Shown in pieces: positions 50,822 through 59,355 of a stretch of DNA of 64,000 bases. The position numbers and the translations under genes were made by a program. Positions within the stretch are counted from its first letter, which is position 1. The number at the start of each line of letters is the position of its first letter. Under the pieces are notes generated by a model. The model was not told the DNA's origin and did no database searches. It saw only the letters and a program-made list of their open reading frames with translations. This stretch comes from Brachybacterium phenoliresistens (GTDB taxonomy: Bacteria > Actinomycetota > Actinomycetes > Actinomycetales > Dermabacteraceae): contig NZ_KK069999.1 in NCBI RefSeq assembly GCF_000576425.1, positions 1 through 64,000 of the forward strand, in the 5' to 3' direction.

Positions 50822-51961
50822 GTGCTGCGACTGCTCCGGATGATCGGCCTCGGGTTCCTCCTCGCCGCGGGGGTGACCGCCCTCGTCGGCCCGCCGGGAG
50901 CGGGATGGTGGGGCGTGCCCATCGGCCTGATCCTCGTGATCCTCACCAGCGTCCTCCTGTCGATCGCCCGGACGACGGGCGGCCTCGCGGCGGCCCCGCC
51001 GGAGCTCGTGCAGGCGGCCCTGGCCGCCGGGCGCACCGGCACCGCACGCATCGACGCCCTGCGGCAGACGGGCACCCGGATCAACGACCAGCCCGTGTGC
51101 GTGCTCGATCTGACCGTCCAGCCGCGCCACGGCGCGGCCTTCCGCACCCGGCTGCAGGACATCGTCCCGCTCACCGACATGCCCGCCCACCAGCCCGGGA
51201 TCCGGCGGCCGGTGGCGCTGCTGCTCGAGGGCGAGCCGGACCTGCAGTTCGTCGACGGCCAGGTGCCCCCGGCGGCGGTCCAGGACGTCCCGCCCGCCTC
51301 CGAGGCGATCCCCCTGCGCCTGCCGCAGCCCGGCCCCCTGCGGGCCGACGGCACCCGCATGAGGCCCCTGATCAGCACCTCCCGGCGCGGCCGGCCGCTG
51401 CGTGCGCTCGCCTTCACGCTGGTCATGCTCCTCACCGCCGGGCTCCTGCTGCTGCCCCAGCGCGCCGCCGTCGAGCAGACCCTCGCCGCCCTGCCGGAGG
51501 GCCGTCTGCACCTCGATCTGCGCAGCCCCGACGGGATCGACGCGGCGCTGCGCGCCGTGCAGGAGGGCGCCGGGCACGACCGCGTGATGGACGTGGTGAT
51601 CATGGAGGACCTGATCGTCGTCGACGCGCCGGTCGCGGCCGGAGAGGTGAACACGGACGAGTGGACCTACCGCCGCGGGCACCTCGAGCGCACCGGCCCC
51701 ACCCTCATCCAGCCCGATGTCGCGCAGGAGCAGTTCGCGGCGGGCGACGTCGCCTGGGAGACGCTGTGGCCCGCCGCCCAGCAGGCGGCCGCCGAGCAGG
51801 GGCTCGAAGATCCCGGCGACGTCAGCTTCACCGTCTCCCGCGACCTCGCCGAGGACGGCGAGTGGACCGGCCCGGTGCTCGTGCGCTTCTCCGTGGGCGA
51901 CGAGTACACCGAGACCTTCTACGTCATGGAGGCCGACGGCACCGGCCTGCGCGCCGCCTAG
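50822..51961 (+). CDS. Membrane protein of unknown function
   Basis: A 379-residue protein. Two N-terminal helices (about residues 6–22 and 29–48) are followed by a globular region of about 130 residues (RTGTARIDALRQTGTRIND … VDGQVPP), a third helix (about 194–215) and a 165-residue acidic C-terminal domain (VMDVVIMEDLIVVDAP … DEYTETFYVMEADGTG). I do not recognise the family. Its stop codon shares CTAG with the stop of the convergent GOLPH3-like gene. Confidence 0.75.
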   Translation: MLRLLRMIGLGFLLAAGVTALVGPPGAGWWGVPIGLILVILTSVLLSIARTTGGLAAAPPELVQAALAAGRTGTARIDALRQTGTRINDQPVCVLDLTVQPRHGAAFRTRLQDIVPLTDMPAHQPGIRRPVALLLEGEPDLQFVDGQVPPAAVQDVPPASEAIPLRLPQPGPLRADGTRMRPLISTSRRGRPLRALAFTLVMLLTAGLLLLPQRAAVEQTLAALPEGRLHLDLRSPDGIDAALRAVQEGAGHDRVMDVVIMEDLIVVDAPVAAGEVNTDEWTYRRGHLERTGPTLIQPDVAQEQFAAGDVAWETLWPAAQQAAAEQGLEDPGDVSFTVSRDLAEDGEWTGPVLVRFSVGDEYTETFYVMEADGTGLRAA

Positions 51962-52608
51962 GAGCCGGCGATCACCATCGGCACGATCATCGTGGCGACC
52001 AGCGCCGCCTGCATCGCGTCGTAGGAGCGCCGCACCGCGTCCAGGGTGGGGACGCCCTGGCTGATCTCGTCGATCCGGTCGCGCAGCTGGCGCCGGGTCA
52101 CGCCCGGCAGATGGTCCCGCAGCAGACGATGCGCCACGTCCAGCGCCCGCAGCACGCCGAGCACCGCCGCGTCCCCCGCCGTCGGCTCCACCTCGCCGCC
52201 CACCGCGGCCGCCAGGTGCGCGCGCAGCGCCTCCTCCTGGTGCCCGTCGACCGGCACGACGCGCACGCCGAACAGGCCGCGACGCTCCTCGAGCACCCCC
52301 TCGGCCACGAGCTGCTCCGCCAGCAGGTCCGTCGGGTCCAGCCGCCGATGGCCCACGAGCGCGCTCAGCCGTTTCCCCTCCAGCTCGCCGAGCCCGACCA
52401 GCACATGGTCCAGCGCAGGGTCCCCGACCGGCGTGGCATCGACCACGCGCACCCGCGGGTCCTTCCCGTCCTCGAGCTCGACCCGGCGCAGCAGGACGAG
52501 GTCCGTGACCGCGCCCGCGACCAGGGGCTCGCGCCGCCCCACCGAGAGCTCCGATCTGCCGGCATCGGAGGTCAGCAGCAGGAACAGGGCCCGGGCGATG
52601 GTGGTCAT
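51958..52608 (-). CDS. GOLPH3/Vps74 (GPP34)-family protein
   Basis: A 216-residue protein of the bacterial GPP34 family. Hallmarks are LLVAGAVTDLVLLRRVEL-type start, DPALDHVLVGLGELEG, and the C-terminal LDAVRRSYDAMQAALVATMIVPMVIA. In yeast and animals the family binds phosphatidylinositol 4-phosphate and Golgi enzymes; bacterial members are common in actinobacteria with no known role. Mostly helical, soluble. Start ATG at 52608. Confidence 0.85.
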   Translation of the reverse strand: MTTIARALFLLLTSDAGRSELSVGRREPLVAGAVTDLVLLRRVELEDGKDPRVRVVDATPVGDPALDHVLVGLGELEGKRLSALVGHRRLDPTDLLAEQLVAEGVLEERRGLFGVRVVPVDGHQEEALRAHLAAAVGGEVEPTAGDAAVLGVLRALDVAHRLLRDHLPGVTRRQLRDRIDEISQGVPTLDAVRRSYDAMQAALVATMIVPMVIAGS

Positions 52609-52697
52609 GGCCCCATCGTCCCCATCGGCGCCGCGCCGCCGCGACCGACGATGGTCGAATCCGGCCCGGGACGATCCTCCGTGCCGGTCACGGCGGC

Positions 52698-53747
52698 TCA
52701 GTCCCGGACGACGGCCCACGCGGCGTCCGCCACGAGCTCGACCCCGACCGGGGTCCCGACCTCGAGGGGCTCCTCCCCGGGCCCGAGCGTGCGCCGGACG
52801 ACGAGGGTCCCCGCGGCGGTCTCGACGTCGTAGTCCATGTGGTCGCCGCCGAAGCTCCCGCCGAGGATCCTGCCCGAGGAGGGATCGAGCTCGTCCGCCG
52901 GCGCATCGGGCCCGGCGACGACCCGGAGCGCCCGGGCGTGCGCGAGCACGAGCGCCTCCTCCCGGCCGTCGGCGAGGCGCGGATCCGCCGGGACCCACAG
53001 CTCCCGTCCGAGAGGGCGCACGAGAACCCTCCCCGGGGCGGTGCCCAGCACGGGGCAGGGCAGCAGGTTGGGCACGCCGATGCGCTGGGCGACCCAGGCG
53101 TCGCGGGGTCGCCGGTAGACCTCTTGCGGCGCCCCGATCTGCACGAACCGCCCCTCGCGCAGCACCGCGAGGCGGTCCGCCACGGCGAGCGCCTCCGCCC
53201 AGTCATGGGTGACGTACAGGGTCGCCGTGCCCATCCTGCGGTGGGTGCGGAGGATCTCGCGGCGCAGCGCCACCCGGGCCGCCGGGTCGACGTGGGCCAG
53301 CGGCTCGTCCACGAGCAGCACCTCGGGACGGCTGACCAGGGCCCGGGCGAGGGCCACGCGCTGGCGCTGCCCGGCCGAGAGCTCCTGCGGGCGCCGCCGG
53401 GCGAGATGATGCAGGTCCAGGGCGGTCAGCGCCGTCTCCAGCTGATCCCGGGCCAGTGTCCCGCGGGCGGCCGGGAGCGCCAGGGCGACGTTCTCGGCGA
53501 CGTCGAGCTGGGCGAACAGCGCCGGCACCTCGAACATCATCGTGACCCCGCGGCGGTGCACGGGCACAGCGGTCATGTCGCGTCCGTGCAGGAGCACCCG
53601 ACCCTGCGGCAGCGGATCGAGCCCGGCGATCTCCCGCAGCAGCGTGGTCTTCCCGGCGCCGGAGGGGCCGATCACGGCGAGCAGCTCCCCGGGGGCGACC
53701 TGCAGGTCGCCGCAGGGGGCGCCGCGGATCTCGAGGGCGGGGGTCAC
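52698..53747 (-). CDS. ABC transporter ATP-binding protein (FbpC/AfuC/PotA type)
   Basis: A 349-residue ATPase. It has Walker A IGPSGAGKTT (about residue 30), signature LSAGQRQRVALARAL, Walker B VLLVDEPLAHVD and switch His in YVTHDWAEA. A C-terminal TOBE-like domain (from about 235: PNLLPCPVLG) is present. It drives the permease encoded just upstream; the GTG start overlaps the permease stop (GTGA). Last gene of a six-gene operon. Iron, polyamine and sugar-phosphate systems share this family; the context favours sugar phosphate. Confidence 0.9.
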   Translation of the reverse strand: MTPALEIRGAPCGDLQVAPGELLAVIGPSGAGKTTLLREIAGLDPLPQGRVLLHGRDMTAVPVHRRGVTMMFEVPALFAQLDVAENVALALPAARGTLARDQLETALTALDLHHLARRRPQELSAGQRQRVALARALVSRPEVLLVDEPLAHVDPAARVALRREILRTHRRMGTATLYVTHDWAEALAVADRLAVLREGRFVQIGAPQEVYRRPRDAWVAQRIGVPNLLPCPVLGTAPGRVLVRPLGRELWVPADPRLADGREEALVLAHARALRVVAGPDAPADELDPSSGRILGGSFGGDHMDYDVETAAGTLVVRRTLGPGEEPLEVGTPVGVELVADAAWAVVRD

Positions 53748-55309
53748 CGGAGCCTCCCGGCCGCGGCGGCGCCCCCGGCGAGGGCGGCGATCGTGATCGC
53801 GACCAGCAGCGTGAGGACGAAGACGGGCGCGAGCGCGGCACGGTCCAGCAGGTCCAGCGCGAGGGCGGGGACCATCGGCGCATCGGGCGCTGCGACCAGG
53901 GCGACCGGGGTCACCGAGACCATCATGCGCACGAGAATCGCGGCGCCGGCGACGGCGACGAGGGGCGCCGCCTGGGGCAGGACCAGCCGCAGCAGCCGGC
54001 GGCGCCGGCCCACCCCGAGCACCTCGGCCGTCTCGGCCTCGCCGCGCGGGATCTGGGCACGCCCGGCCCGGGCGGCGACGTGCACCAGAGGGGCGGTCGA
54101 GGCGGCGAGGACCAGCACGATCGCGATCGAGCCGGAGCCGAGCGAGGCCCCGCCCACCAGCGGGGGCAGGGTCCCCACCGGGGTCGGCGTGCCCAGGCGG
54201 TAGGCGAGGGAGACGGCGAGGCCGAGGGTCGTGCCCGGGAGCACGAGCAGCATCAGCTGCAGCCCGTCCAGCAGCGCGGCCCGCCGCGGTGCGCCGCGGG
54301 CGGCGAGCCCCGCCGTCACGAGACCGGCCGGGACGGCGACCAGCAGGGCCAGCAGGGCGTGCTGCAGGGTCGATCCGAGCGCCGCGACGGCGCCGTGGCC
54401 CAGCAGCTCCCCGGGAGCGAGGGACGAGCGCACCGCCGCGGCCGTCAGGAGCGCCGCGATCACCGCGAGGACGAGGACGGTGACCGCCCGGGCCGTGCGC
54501 AGGATCGGCGAGGGCGGGAGCGCCAGCGCCGGGCCCGCCCCGTGACCGCGCCACGGCTCGGCGAGCGGGCTGCCCGTGCGCGCCAGCAGGAGCAGCAGGG
54601 GCAGCACCGGCAGGGCGAGCAGGACGGCGACCAGGGCTGCGGTGCCCTCGTCGCCCCAGGCCATCACCTCGAGATAGGCCGTGTGGGCGAGGGTGGGGAC
54701 GCGGCCGCGCAGGACGGCGGGGACGGAGGGATCCGCGAGCGCGGTCACGAGCATCACCACGGCGACCGCCGCGACGGGCCGCAGAAGCGGCGGCAGCAGC
54801 ACCAGGCGCAGCACCCGTCCCGTGCCGCCGCCGTGGACCAGCACCGCGTCGACCAGCCGCGGGTCCACGCCGCGCCAGGCGAGGCGCGCCGCGGCGTACG
54901 GATATGGCAGCAGCGTGGTCGTGAGCGCCAGCAGCATCCCGGGCGCGCCCGGCAGCGGCGGCAGCAGATCATGCAGCAGCCCGCTGCGCCCGCCGACGGC
55001 GAGGACCGCGGCCGCCGCCGTGTACGGCGGGACCAGCAGCAGCGACAGCAGGGCCGCATCCAGCAGCCGCCTCGTCCGCGGCGGCAGGCAGCGGGCCGTG
55101 AGCGCGCTGCCCAGCCCGCCGAGCAGGGCGAGCAGCGTGGCGCCGCCGGAGAGGGCCAGGGAGATCGCGGCGGTCCGGCCCAGGCCCGGCGGGAGCCCGG
55201 CGTGCAGGGCGACCAGCGCCTCGGCGAGGATGCGCAGCAGCGGCCAGCCCACGGCGAGCACGGCGGAGGCGAGCAGGGCGAGGGCGAGGGCGCCACGGGC
55301 CGCCCTCAC
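53744..55309 (-). CDS. ABC transporter permease, fused two-domain (FbpB/AfuB type)
   Basis: A 521-residue permease with about 12 helices in two halves, each with an EAA-type loop (first half VDAVLVHGGGTGRVLRLVLLPPL, second half GEAETAEVLGVGRRRRLLRLVLPQA) that docks to the ATPase. Duplicated permeases of this size belong to the iron(III)/AfuB class. The GTG at 55309 overlaps the binding-protein stop (GTGA). It moves the ligand delivered by the lipoprotein. Confidence 0.88.
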   Translation of the reverse strand: MRAARGALALALLASAVLAVGWPLLRILAEALVALHAGLPPGLGRTAAISLALSGGATLLALLGGLGSALTARCLPPRTRRLLDAALLSLLLVPPYTAAAAVLAVGGRSGLLHDLLPPLPGAPGMLLALTTTLLPYPYAAARLAWRGVDPRLVDAVLVHGGGTGRVLRLVLLPPLLRPVAAVAVVMLVTALADPSVPAVLRGRVPTLAHTAYLEVMAWGDEGTAALVAVLLALPVLPLLLLLARTGSPLAEPWRGHGAGPALALPPSPILRTARAVTVLVLAVIAALLTAAAVRSSLAPGELLGHGAVAALGSTLQHALLALLVAVPAGLVTAGLAARGAPRRAALLDGLQLMLLVLPGTTLGLAVSLAYRLGTPTPVGTLPPLVGGASLGSGSIAIVLVLAASTAPLVHVAARAGRAQIPRGEAETAEVLGVGRRRRLLRLVLPQAAPLVAVAGAAILVRMMVSVTPVALVAAPDAPMVPALALDLLDRAALAPVFVLTLLVAITIAALAGGAAAAGRLR

Positions 55310-56322
55310 GCCGGGACCTCGGCCGCGAACCAGTTCAGCAGGGCGTCGCGGCGGCCGGCCCGCTCCTCCAGCGGGGAGGTCAGCACGGGGACGCCCAGCT
55401 GCCCGCGCACCTCGTCGAAGGACCCGGGCAGGCCCGGCTGCGTGGGGACCTGGTGGATGCCGGAGGCCGCCCCGGAGCGCTGCCCCTCCTCGGAGACCGC
55501 GCGGTCGACATAGCGGCGCGCCGCCGCGGGATGCGGGGCATCGGCGAGCACGGCCACCGCGCCGACCTCGTAGCCGGTCCCGTCCCGCGGGAGGATCGTG
55601 GTGACCGGCGCGCCGGCGGCGGCGGCCGCATCGCAGTAGGGCGCGAAGCTGATCCCGACCGCCGCCTCCCCCTCGGCGACGACCTGGACGGGTGCCGTGC
55701 CGGACCGGGTGAACTGCGGGATCTGCGGGTACAGCTGCGCGAGGTACCCCAGCCCCTCCTCCTCGCCGAGGCGGTCCCGCTGCACGAGCATCGTCGTGTA
55801 CGCGGTCCCGGAGGTGCGGGGAGAGGAGGCGCTGACCCACCCGGCGAGCGCCGGGTCCAGCAGGTCCTCCCAGCTGCGGGGCACCTCGGCGCCGACCTCG
55901 TCGAGGCGACCGGCGTCCACGCACAGGCCCAGGAAGGACACGTACACGCCGGTCCATCGGCCCCGGGGGTCGCGCACCTGCGCGGGGATCCCCTCGGTCC
56001 GCGGGGGCAGGTAGGGGGCGAGCAGCCCTTCCTGCGCCGCGGCGACGTACATCTCGGAGCCGCCGCCGTGCCAGACGTCGTACTCGGGCAGCCCCTCGCC
56101 GCGGCGGATCCTCTCGAGGGCCTCCGAGGTGGGCAGGCGGTCCATGGTCACGGCGATGCCGGTCTCCTGCGCGAAGTCCTCCGCCCAGGCGCTGCAGATC
56201 GCGGCGTCGTTCGAGCACAGCACGGTCACGGACGCCGATGCCGCAGGGGCCGCGCAGCCCGCGGTCGCGAGCAGCACGGCCCCCAGCGCCGCGAGGGCGG
56301 CGCATCGGCGGAGGATCCTCAT
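55306..56322 (-). CDS. Solute-binding lipoprotein (FbpA/AfuA/HptA-like)
   Basis: A 338-residue extracellular binding protein. The signal peptide ends at Cys23 (ATAGC). The first domain begins VTVLCSNDAAICSAWAEDFAQETG and contains YDVWHGGGSEMYVAAAQEGLL; then come SWEDLLDPALAGWVS and GISFAPYCDAAAAAG. This group includes iron-binding FbpA, the sugar-phosphate-binding AfuA and the sensor lipoprotein HptA. The two conserved Tyr of true FbpA are not evident. It is 22 nt after the MFS gene. Confidence 0.85.
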   Translation of the reverse strand: MRILRRCAALAALGAVLLATAGCAAPAASASVTVLCSNDAAICSAWAEDFAQETGIAVTMDRLPTSEALERIRRGEGLPEYDVWHGGGSEMYVAAAQEGLLAPYLPPRTEGIPAQVRDPRGRWTGVYVSFLGLCVDAGRLDEVGAEVPRSWEDLLDPALAGWVSASSPRTSGTAYTTMLVQRDRLGEEEGLGYLAQLYPQIPQFTRSGTAPVQVVAEGEAAVGISFAPYCDAAAAAGAPVTTILPRDGTGYEVGAVAVLADAPHPAAARRYVDRAVSEEGQRSGAASGIHQVPTQPGLPGSFDEVRGQLGVPVLTSPLEERAGRRDALLNWFAAEVPA

Positions 56323-56344
56323 GACCCTGCACGATAGCGGCGCG

Positions 56345-57733
56345 TCAGGAGTGCGCCCGCCGCATGAGCTTCTTCTCCTCGCGGCCGATGACCGCCATGA
56401 TCGCGACGACGCCGAGGGCGCAGGCGGTCAGCACCGCGAAGGCGACGTCCCAGCCGAGGTAGCGGACCATGAGGCCGACGCCGGAGGAGGCGAGGGTCGC
56501 GCCCAGCAGGTAGCCGAACAGGCCCGTGAACCCCGCCGCGGTCCCGGCGACCTCGCGCGGGGAGAGGTCGATCGCCTGCAGGCCGATGAGCATGACCGGC
56601 CCGTAGATGAGACCGCCGATCACGGCGACCAGCACGATCGAGACCCAGATCGGTGCGCTCAGCGGCAGCAGCCAGTAGGCCATCAGCGCCACGGCGACCA
56701 GCGCCATGAACAGCATCCCGGTGCCGGAGCGGTAGCCGCGGAAGATCCGGTCGGAGATCCAGCCGCAGGCGAGTGTGCCGAGGATGCCGGCGAGCTCGAA
56801 GGTGACGAAGCCGGTGATCCCGTCGCCGATCTCGGCGCCGCGGACGTCGGCGAGGTACACCGTGACCCAGTTCAGCACGCCGTAGCGCAGGGCGTAGACG
56901 AAGACGTTGGCGACCGCGAGCAGCACGATCACGCGGTTGGTCAGGACGTGCGTGCGCACGAAGCGCCACATGGACGGCTTCTCGTCGCCGTCCGCCTGGA
57001 TCGACACCTTCGCCGGATCGTCGCGGTACTCCTCGATGGGCGGCAGGCCCTCGGACTCGGGGGTGTCGCGCATCAGCCAGAAGGCGACGGCGGCCACGCC
57101 CAGGGCGATCACGGACGGGAACCAGAACGCGGCGCGCCAGTCGTCCGCCGTCCAGCTCAGGGCCGCCGCGGCGGCGACGCCGAGGCCGGCGGCGCCGACG
57201 TTGTGGGCGGTGTTCCACAGGGAGGTCTTCCAGCCGCGCTCGTTCGTGGAGAACCAGTGCACCAGGGTGCGACCGGACGCCGGCCAGCCCATCCCCTGGA
57301 ACCAGCCGTTGACGAACATGACCGTCGCGAAGACGGCGATCGAGCCGGAGACCCACGGGACGGTCGCGACGAACAGGTTCACCAGCGCGCTGAGGGCCAG
57401 GCCCAGCGGCAGGAAGTAGCGGGCGTTGGAGCGGTCCGAGACCGTGGCCATGAAGAACTTGGAGAGCCCGTAGGCGAACAGGACGGCGTTGGCGATCAGG
57501 CCGATGCCGAGCTCGTCGATGCCCGTGTCCTCCATGAGCAGGGGCGCGACCAGGGAGACGTTGTTGCGGATCAGGTAGAACCCGGCGTAGCCGATGAAGA
57601 TCCCCATGAACACGCCGAAGCGGCGGCGGGGGTAGACCCGGCGGACCTCCTCGTCGCTGAGGCGGGGGGCAGGGGGCGGGGCGGCGAGGAACCCGCGGCG
57701 CGTCGTCGCAGCCGGCTTCGTCGGGGCGGACAT
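56345..57733 (-). CDS. Organophosphate:phosphate antiporter (UhpT/GlpT/PgtP-like MFS)
   Basis: A 462-residue MFS protein of the organophosphate antiporter family. The N-terminal VYPRRRFGVFMGIFIGYAGFYLIRNNVSL matches the start of GlpT/UhpT, including the Arg residues that bind phosphate. GLSKFFMATVSDRSNARYFLP, NGWFQGMGWPASGRTLVHWFS and WNTAHNVGAAG are strongly conserved. It exchanges phosphate for a sugar phosphate or glycerol phosphate. It is 39 nt after the response regulator in the same operon. The exact substrate is unknown. Confidence 0.93.
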   Translation of the reverse strand: MSAPTKPAATTRRGFLAAPPPAPRLSDEEVRRVYPRRRFGVFMGIFIGYAGFYLIRNNVSLVAPLLMEDTGIDELGIGLIANAVLFAYGLSKFFMATVSDRSNARYFLPLGLALSALVNLFVATVPWVSGSIAVFATVMFVNGWFQGMGWPASGRTLVHWFSTNERGWKTSLWNTAHNVGAAGLGVAAAAALSWTADDWRAAFWFPSVIALGVAAVAFWLMRDTPESEGLPPIEEYRDDPAKVSIQADGDEKPSMWRFVRTHVLTNRVIVLLAVANVFVYALRYGVLNWVTVYLADVRGAEIGDGITGFVTFELAGILGTLACGWISDRIFRGYRSGTGMLFMALVAVALMAYWLLPLSAPIWVSIVLVAVIGGLIYGPVMLIGLQAIDLSPREVAGTAAGFTGLFGYLLGATLASSGVGLMVRYLGWDVAFAVLTACALGVVAIMAVIGREEKKLMRRAHS

Positions 57734-57772
57734 CGTTCTCCTTCATCGTCGGGGAGGGACGATGCCACCCTG

Positions 57773-58525
57773 TCAACGGCCCGGTGACCGCGGGGTGTCG
57801 GACGGTGACGTTCGGTGACGATGCTCGGCGGACAGGACCCGCAGCCGGTACCCCTGGCCGCGGACCGCCTCGATGAGGTCCTCGGGCGCGCCCTGGGAGC
57901 GCATCTGCTGGCGCAGCCGGTACACCATCGACTTGACCATGTCGCGCCCGCCCTCGGCGCTCGCGGTCCCCCACACGTCGCGCAGCAGGGAGCGCAGCGG
58001 GACGGGCCGCCCGGCCTCCTGGGCGAGGCGGGCCAGCAGCCGCAGCTCGGTCTCCGGCAGCTGGATCGGGGCCCCGTCCCAGCTGGCGCTCCCCGCGTCG
58101 CGGTCCACGCGCAGCGCCCCGCAGCGCAGCGCCCCGCGGCCGCCGGGGACGGCGGCGGTGCGCCGCAGCACGGCCGTGACGCGCAGGGCCAGCTCCCGGG
58201 GGCTGAAGGGCTTGGTGAGGTAGTCGTCGGCCCCGGCGCTGAGCCCGGCCACGCGGTCGTCGACCTCGCCGAGCGCGGTCAGCAGGATGACCGGCAGCTC
58301 GGAGGCGTCGCGCAGGCTGCGGCACAGCTCGATGCCGCTCTCCCCCGGCATCATCACGTCGAGCACCACGAGGTCGACGTCGCCGCCGGCGAGCACCGCG
58401 CGCGCCGCGGCGGCGTCCCGGGCGATCACGGTCCGCAGGCCCTGCGTCTCCAGGGCGAAGGAGATGATCGCGGTCATCTGCTCCTCGTCGTCGACGACGA
58501 GGATGCGCGGACTCGGCTCCGCCAT
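57773..58525 (-). CDS. OmpR-family response regulator
   Basis: A 250-residue response regulator. The receiver domain has the acidic pocket VVDDEEQ, the phosphoacceptor Asp in VVLDVMMPGESG and Lys in LTKPFSP. The C-terminal winged helix has LPETELRLLARLAQEAG and VYRLRQQM … IEAVRGQGYRL. It starts one nt after the kinase stop. It probably switches on the sugar-phosphate transport genes downstream. The tail after the DNA-binding domain is short, basic and polar. Confidence 0.93.
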   Translation of the reverse strand: MAEPSPRILVVDDEEQMTAIISFALETQGLRTVIARDAAAARAVLAGGDVDLVVLDVMMPGESGIELCRSLRDASELPVILLTALGEVDDRVAGLSAGADDYLTKPFSPRELALRVTAVLRRTAAVPGGRGALRCGALRVDRDAGSASWDGAPIQLPETELRLLARLAQEAGRPVPLRSLLRDVWGTASAEGGRDMVKSMVYRLRQQMRSQGAPEDLIEAVRGQGYRLRVLSAEHRHRTSPSDTPRSPGR

Positions 58526-58526
58526 C

Positions 58527-59315
58527 TCAGCCCTCCTCCCCGCCCGGCGCGGGCCAGGGCAGCACCACCATGATGCGGGTCCCGCGGCGGCTCAGGGTGT
58601 CCACGACGATGCGGCCCCCGTGGGCGTCGACGATCCGCGTGATGACGTCCATGCCGATCCCGGTCCCCTCGGGGTGGCCGCTGCCGCCGGGGGCGAACAG
58701 GGCGTCGCGGGCCTGCTCGTCCATGCCGGCGCCGTCGTCGGCGACCTCGATGACCGCTCCCTCGACGGTCTCGTCCACACGCACGGACACGCGCGCCTCC
58801 GGGCCGGCATGGCGGATCGCGTTGCCCAGGAGGTTCCACAGGACCTGCCGGATCATCCCCGCATCGACCTCGAGGACGAGCGGCCCGCCGCGGCTGTCGA
58901 GCTCCACCGGGCGGCGGCGGATGCGTCGCAGCTCGAGCACGGTCTCGCGCGCGAGGGCGCGCACGTCGACCGCCGTGCGGTCCAGGGCCGGGGTGCCGGC
59001 GTCCCACCGGGCCTCCAGCAGGAACCCCTCCGCCATCCCGATCACGAGCGTCGTGTTGTCCACGATCGTCGCGACGAAGGAGCGCTGGCGGCGGTTGAGC
59101 GGTCCGGGGCTCTCCTCGGCGAGCAGCTCGCCGGCGCCGCGGACGAGGGCCAGCGGGGTGCGGATCTCATGGGAGAGCATCCGCACGACGGCGCGGTCGG
59201 CCGCGACGGCCGGAGGCGGCGCGGCCGCCGCCGGACGGCGCGCACGGCCCAGCAGCAGCCCTGCCGCCGCCCCGATGAGGAGTCCCAGCAGCCCAGCCCC
59301 GAGCACCGCGTCCAT
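58527..59315 (-). CDS. Minimal sensor histidine kinase (one membrane helix, no sensor domain)
   Basis: A 262-residue kinase. A single N-terminal membrane helix (about residues 4–24) is followed by the H-box VVRMLSHEIRTPLALVRG, N-box WNLLGNAIRHAG, and G-boxes VADDGAGMD and GTGIGMDVI. There is no extracellular loop to sense a ligand, so signal input must come from another protein; the lipoprotein or the MFS transporter in the operon are candidates. The first gene of the operon; ATG at 59315, 7 nt after a TAGGGT box. Confidence 0.92.
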   Translation of the reverse strand: MDAVLGAGLLGLLIGAAAGLLLGRARRPAAAAPPPAVAADRAVVRMLSHEIRTPLALVRGAGELLAEESPGPLNRRQRSFVATIVDNTTLVIGMAEGFLLEARWDAGTPALDRTAVDVRALARETVLELRRIRRRPVELDSRGGPLVLEVDAGMIRQVLWNLLGNAIRHAGPEARVSVRVDETVEGAVIEVADDGAGMDEQARDALFAPGGSGHPEGTGIGMDVITRIVDAHGGRIVVDTLSRRGTRIMVVLPWPAPGGEEG

Positions 59316-59322
59316 GCCCCGG

Positions 59323-59328
59323 ACCCTA
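59323..59328 (-). promoter_or_regulatory. −10 box TAGGGT, leaderless promoter of the six-gene operon
   Basis: On the minus strand TAGGGT is 7 nt before the ATG at 59315. Confidence 0.5.
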
Positions 59329-59343
59329 CCGTCCCGGCGCCCG

Positions 59344-59349
59344 TAGACT
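59344..59349 (+). promoter_or_regulatory. −10 box TAGACT, leaderless promoter of rlmC
   Basis: TAGACT is 6 nt before the GTG at 59356. It is 15 bp from the divergent −10 box at 59323. Confidence 0.65.
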
Positions 59350-59355
59350 TCCCCG

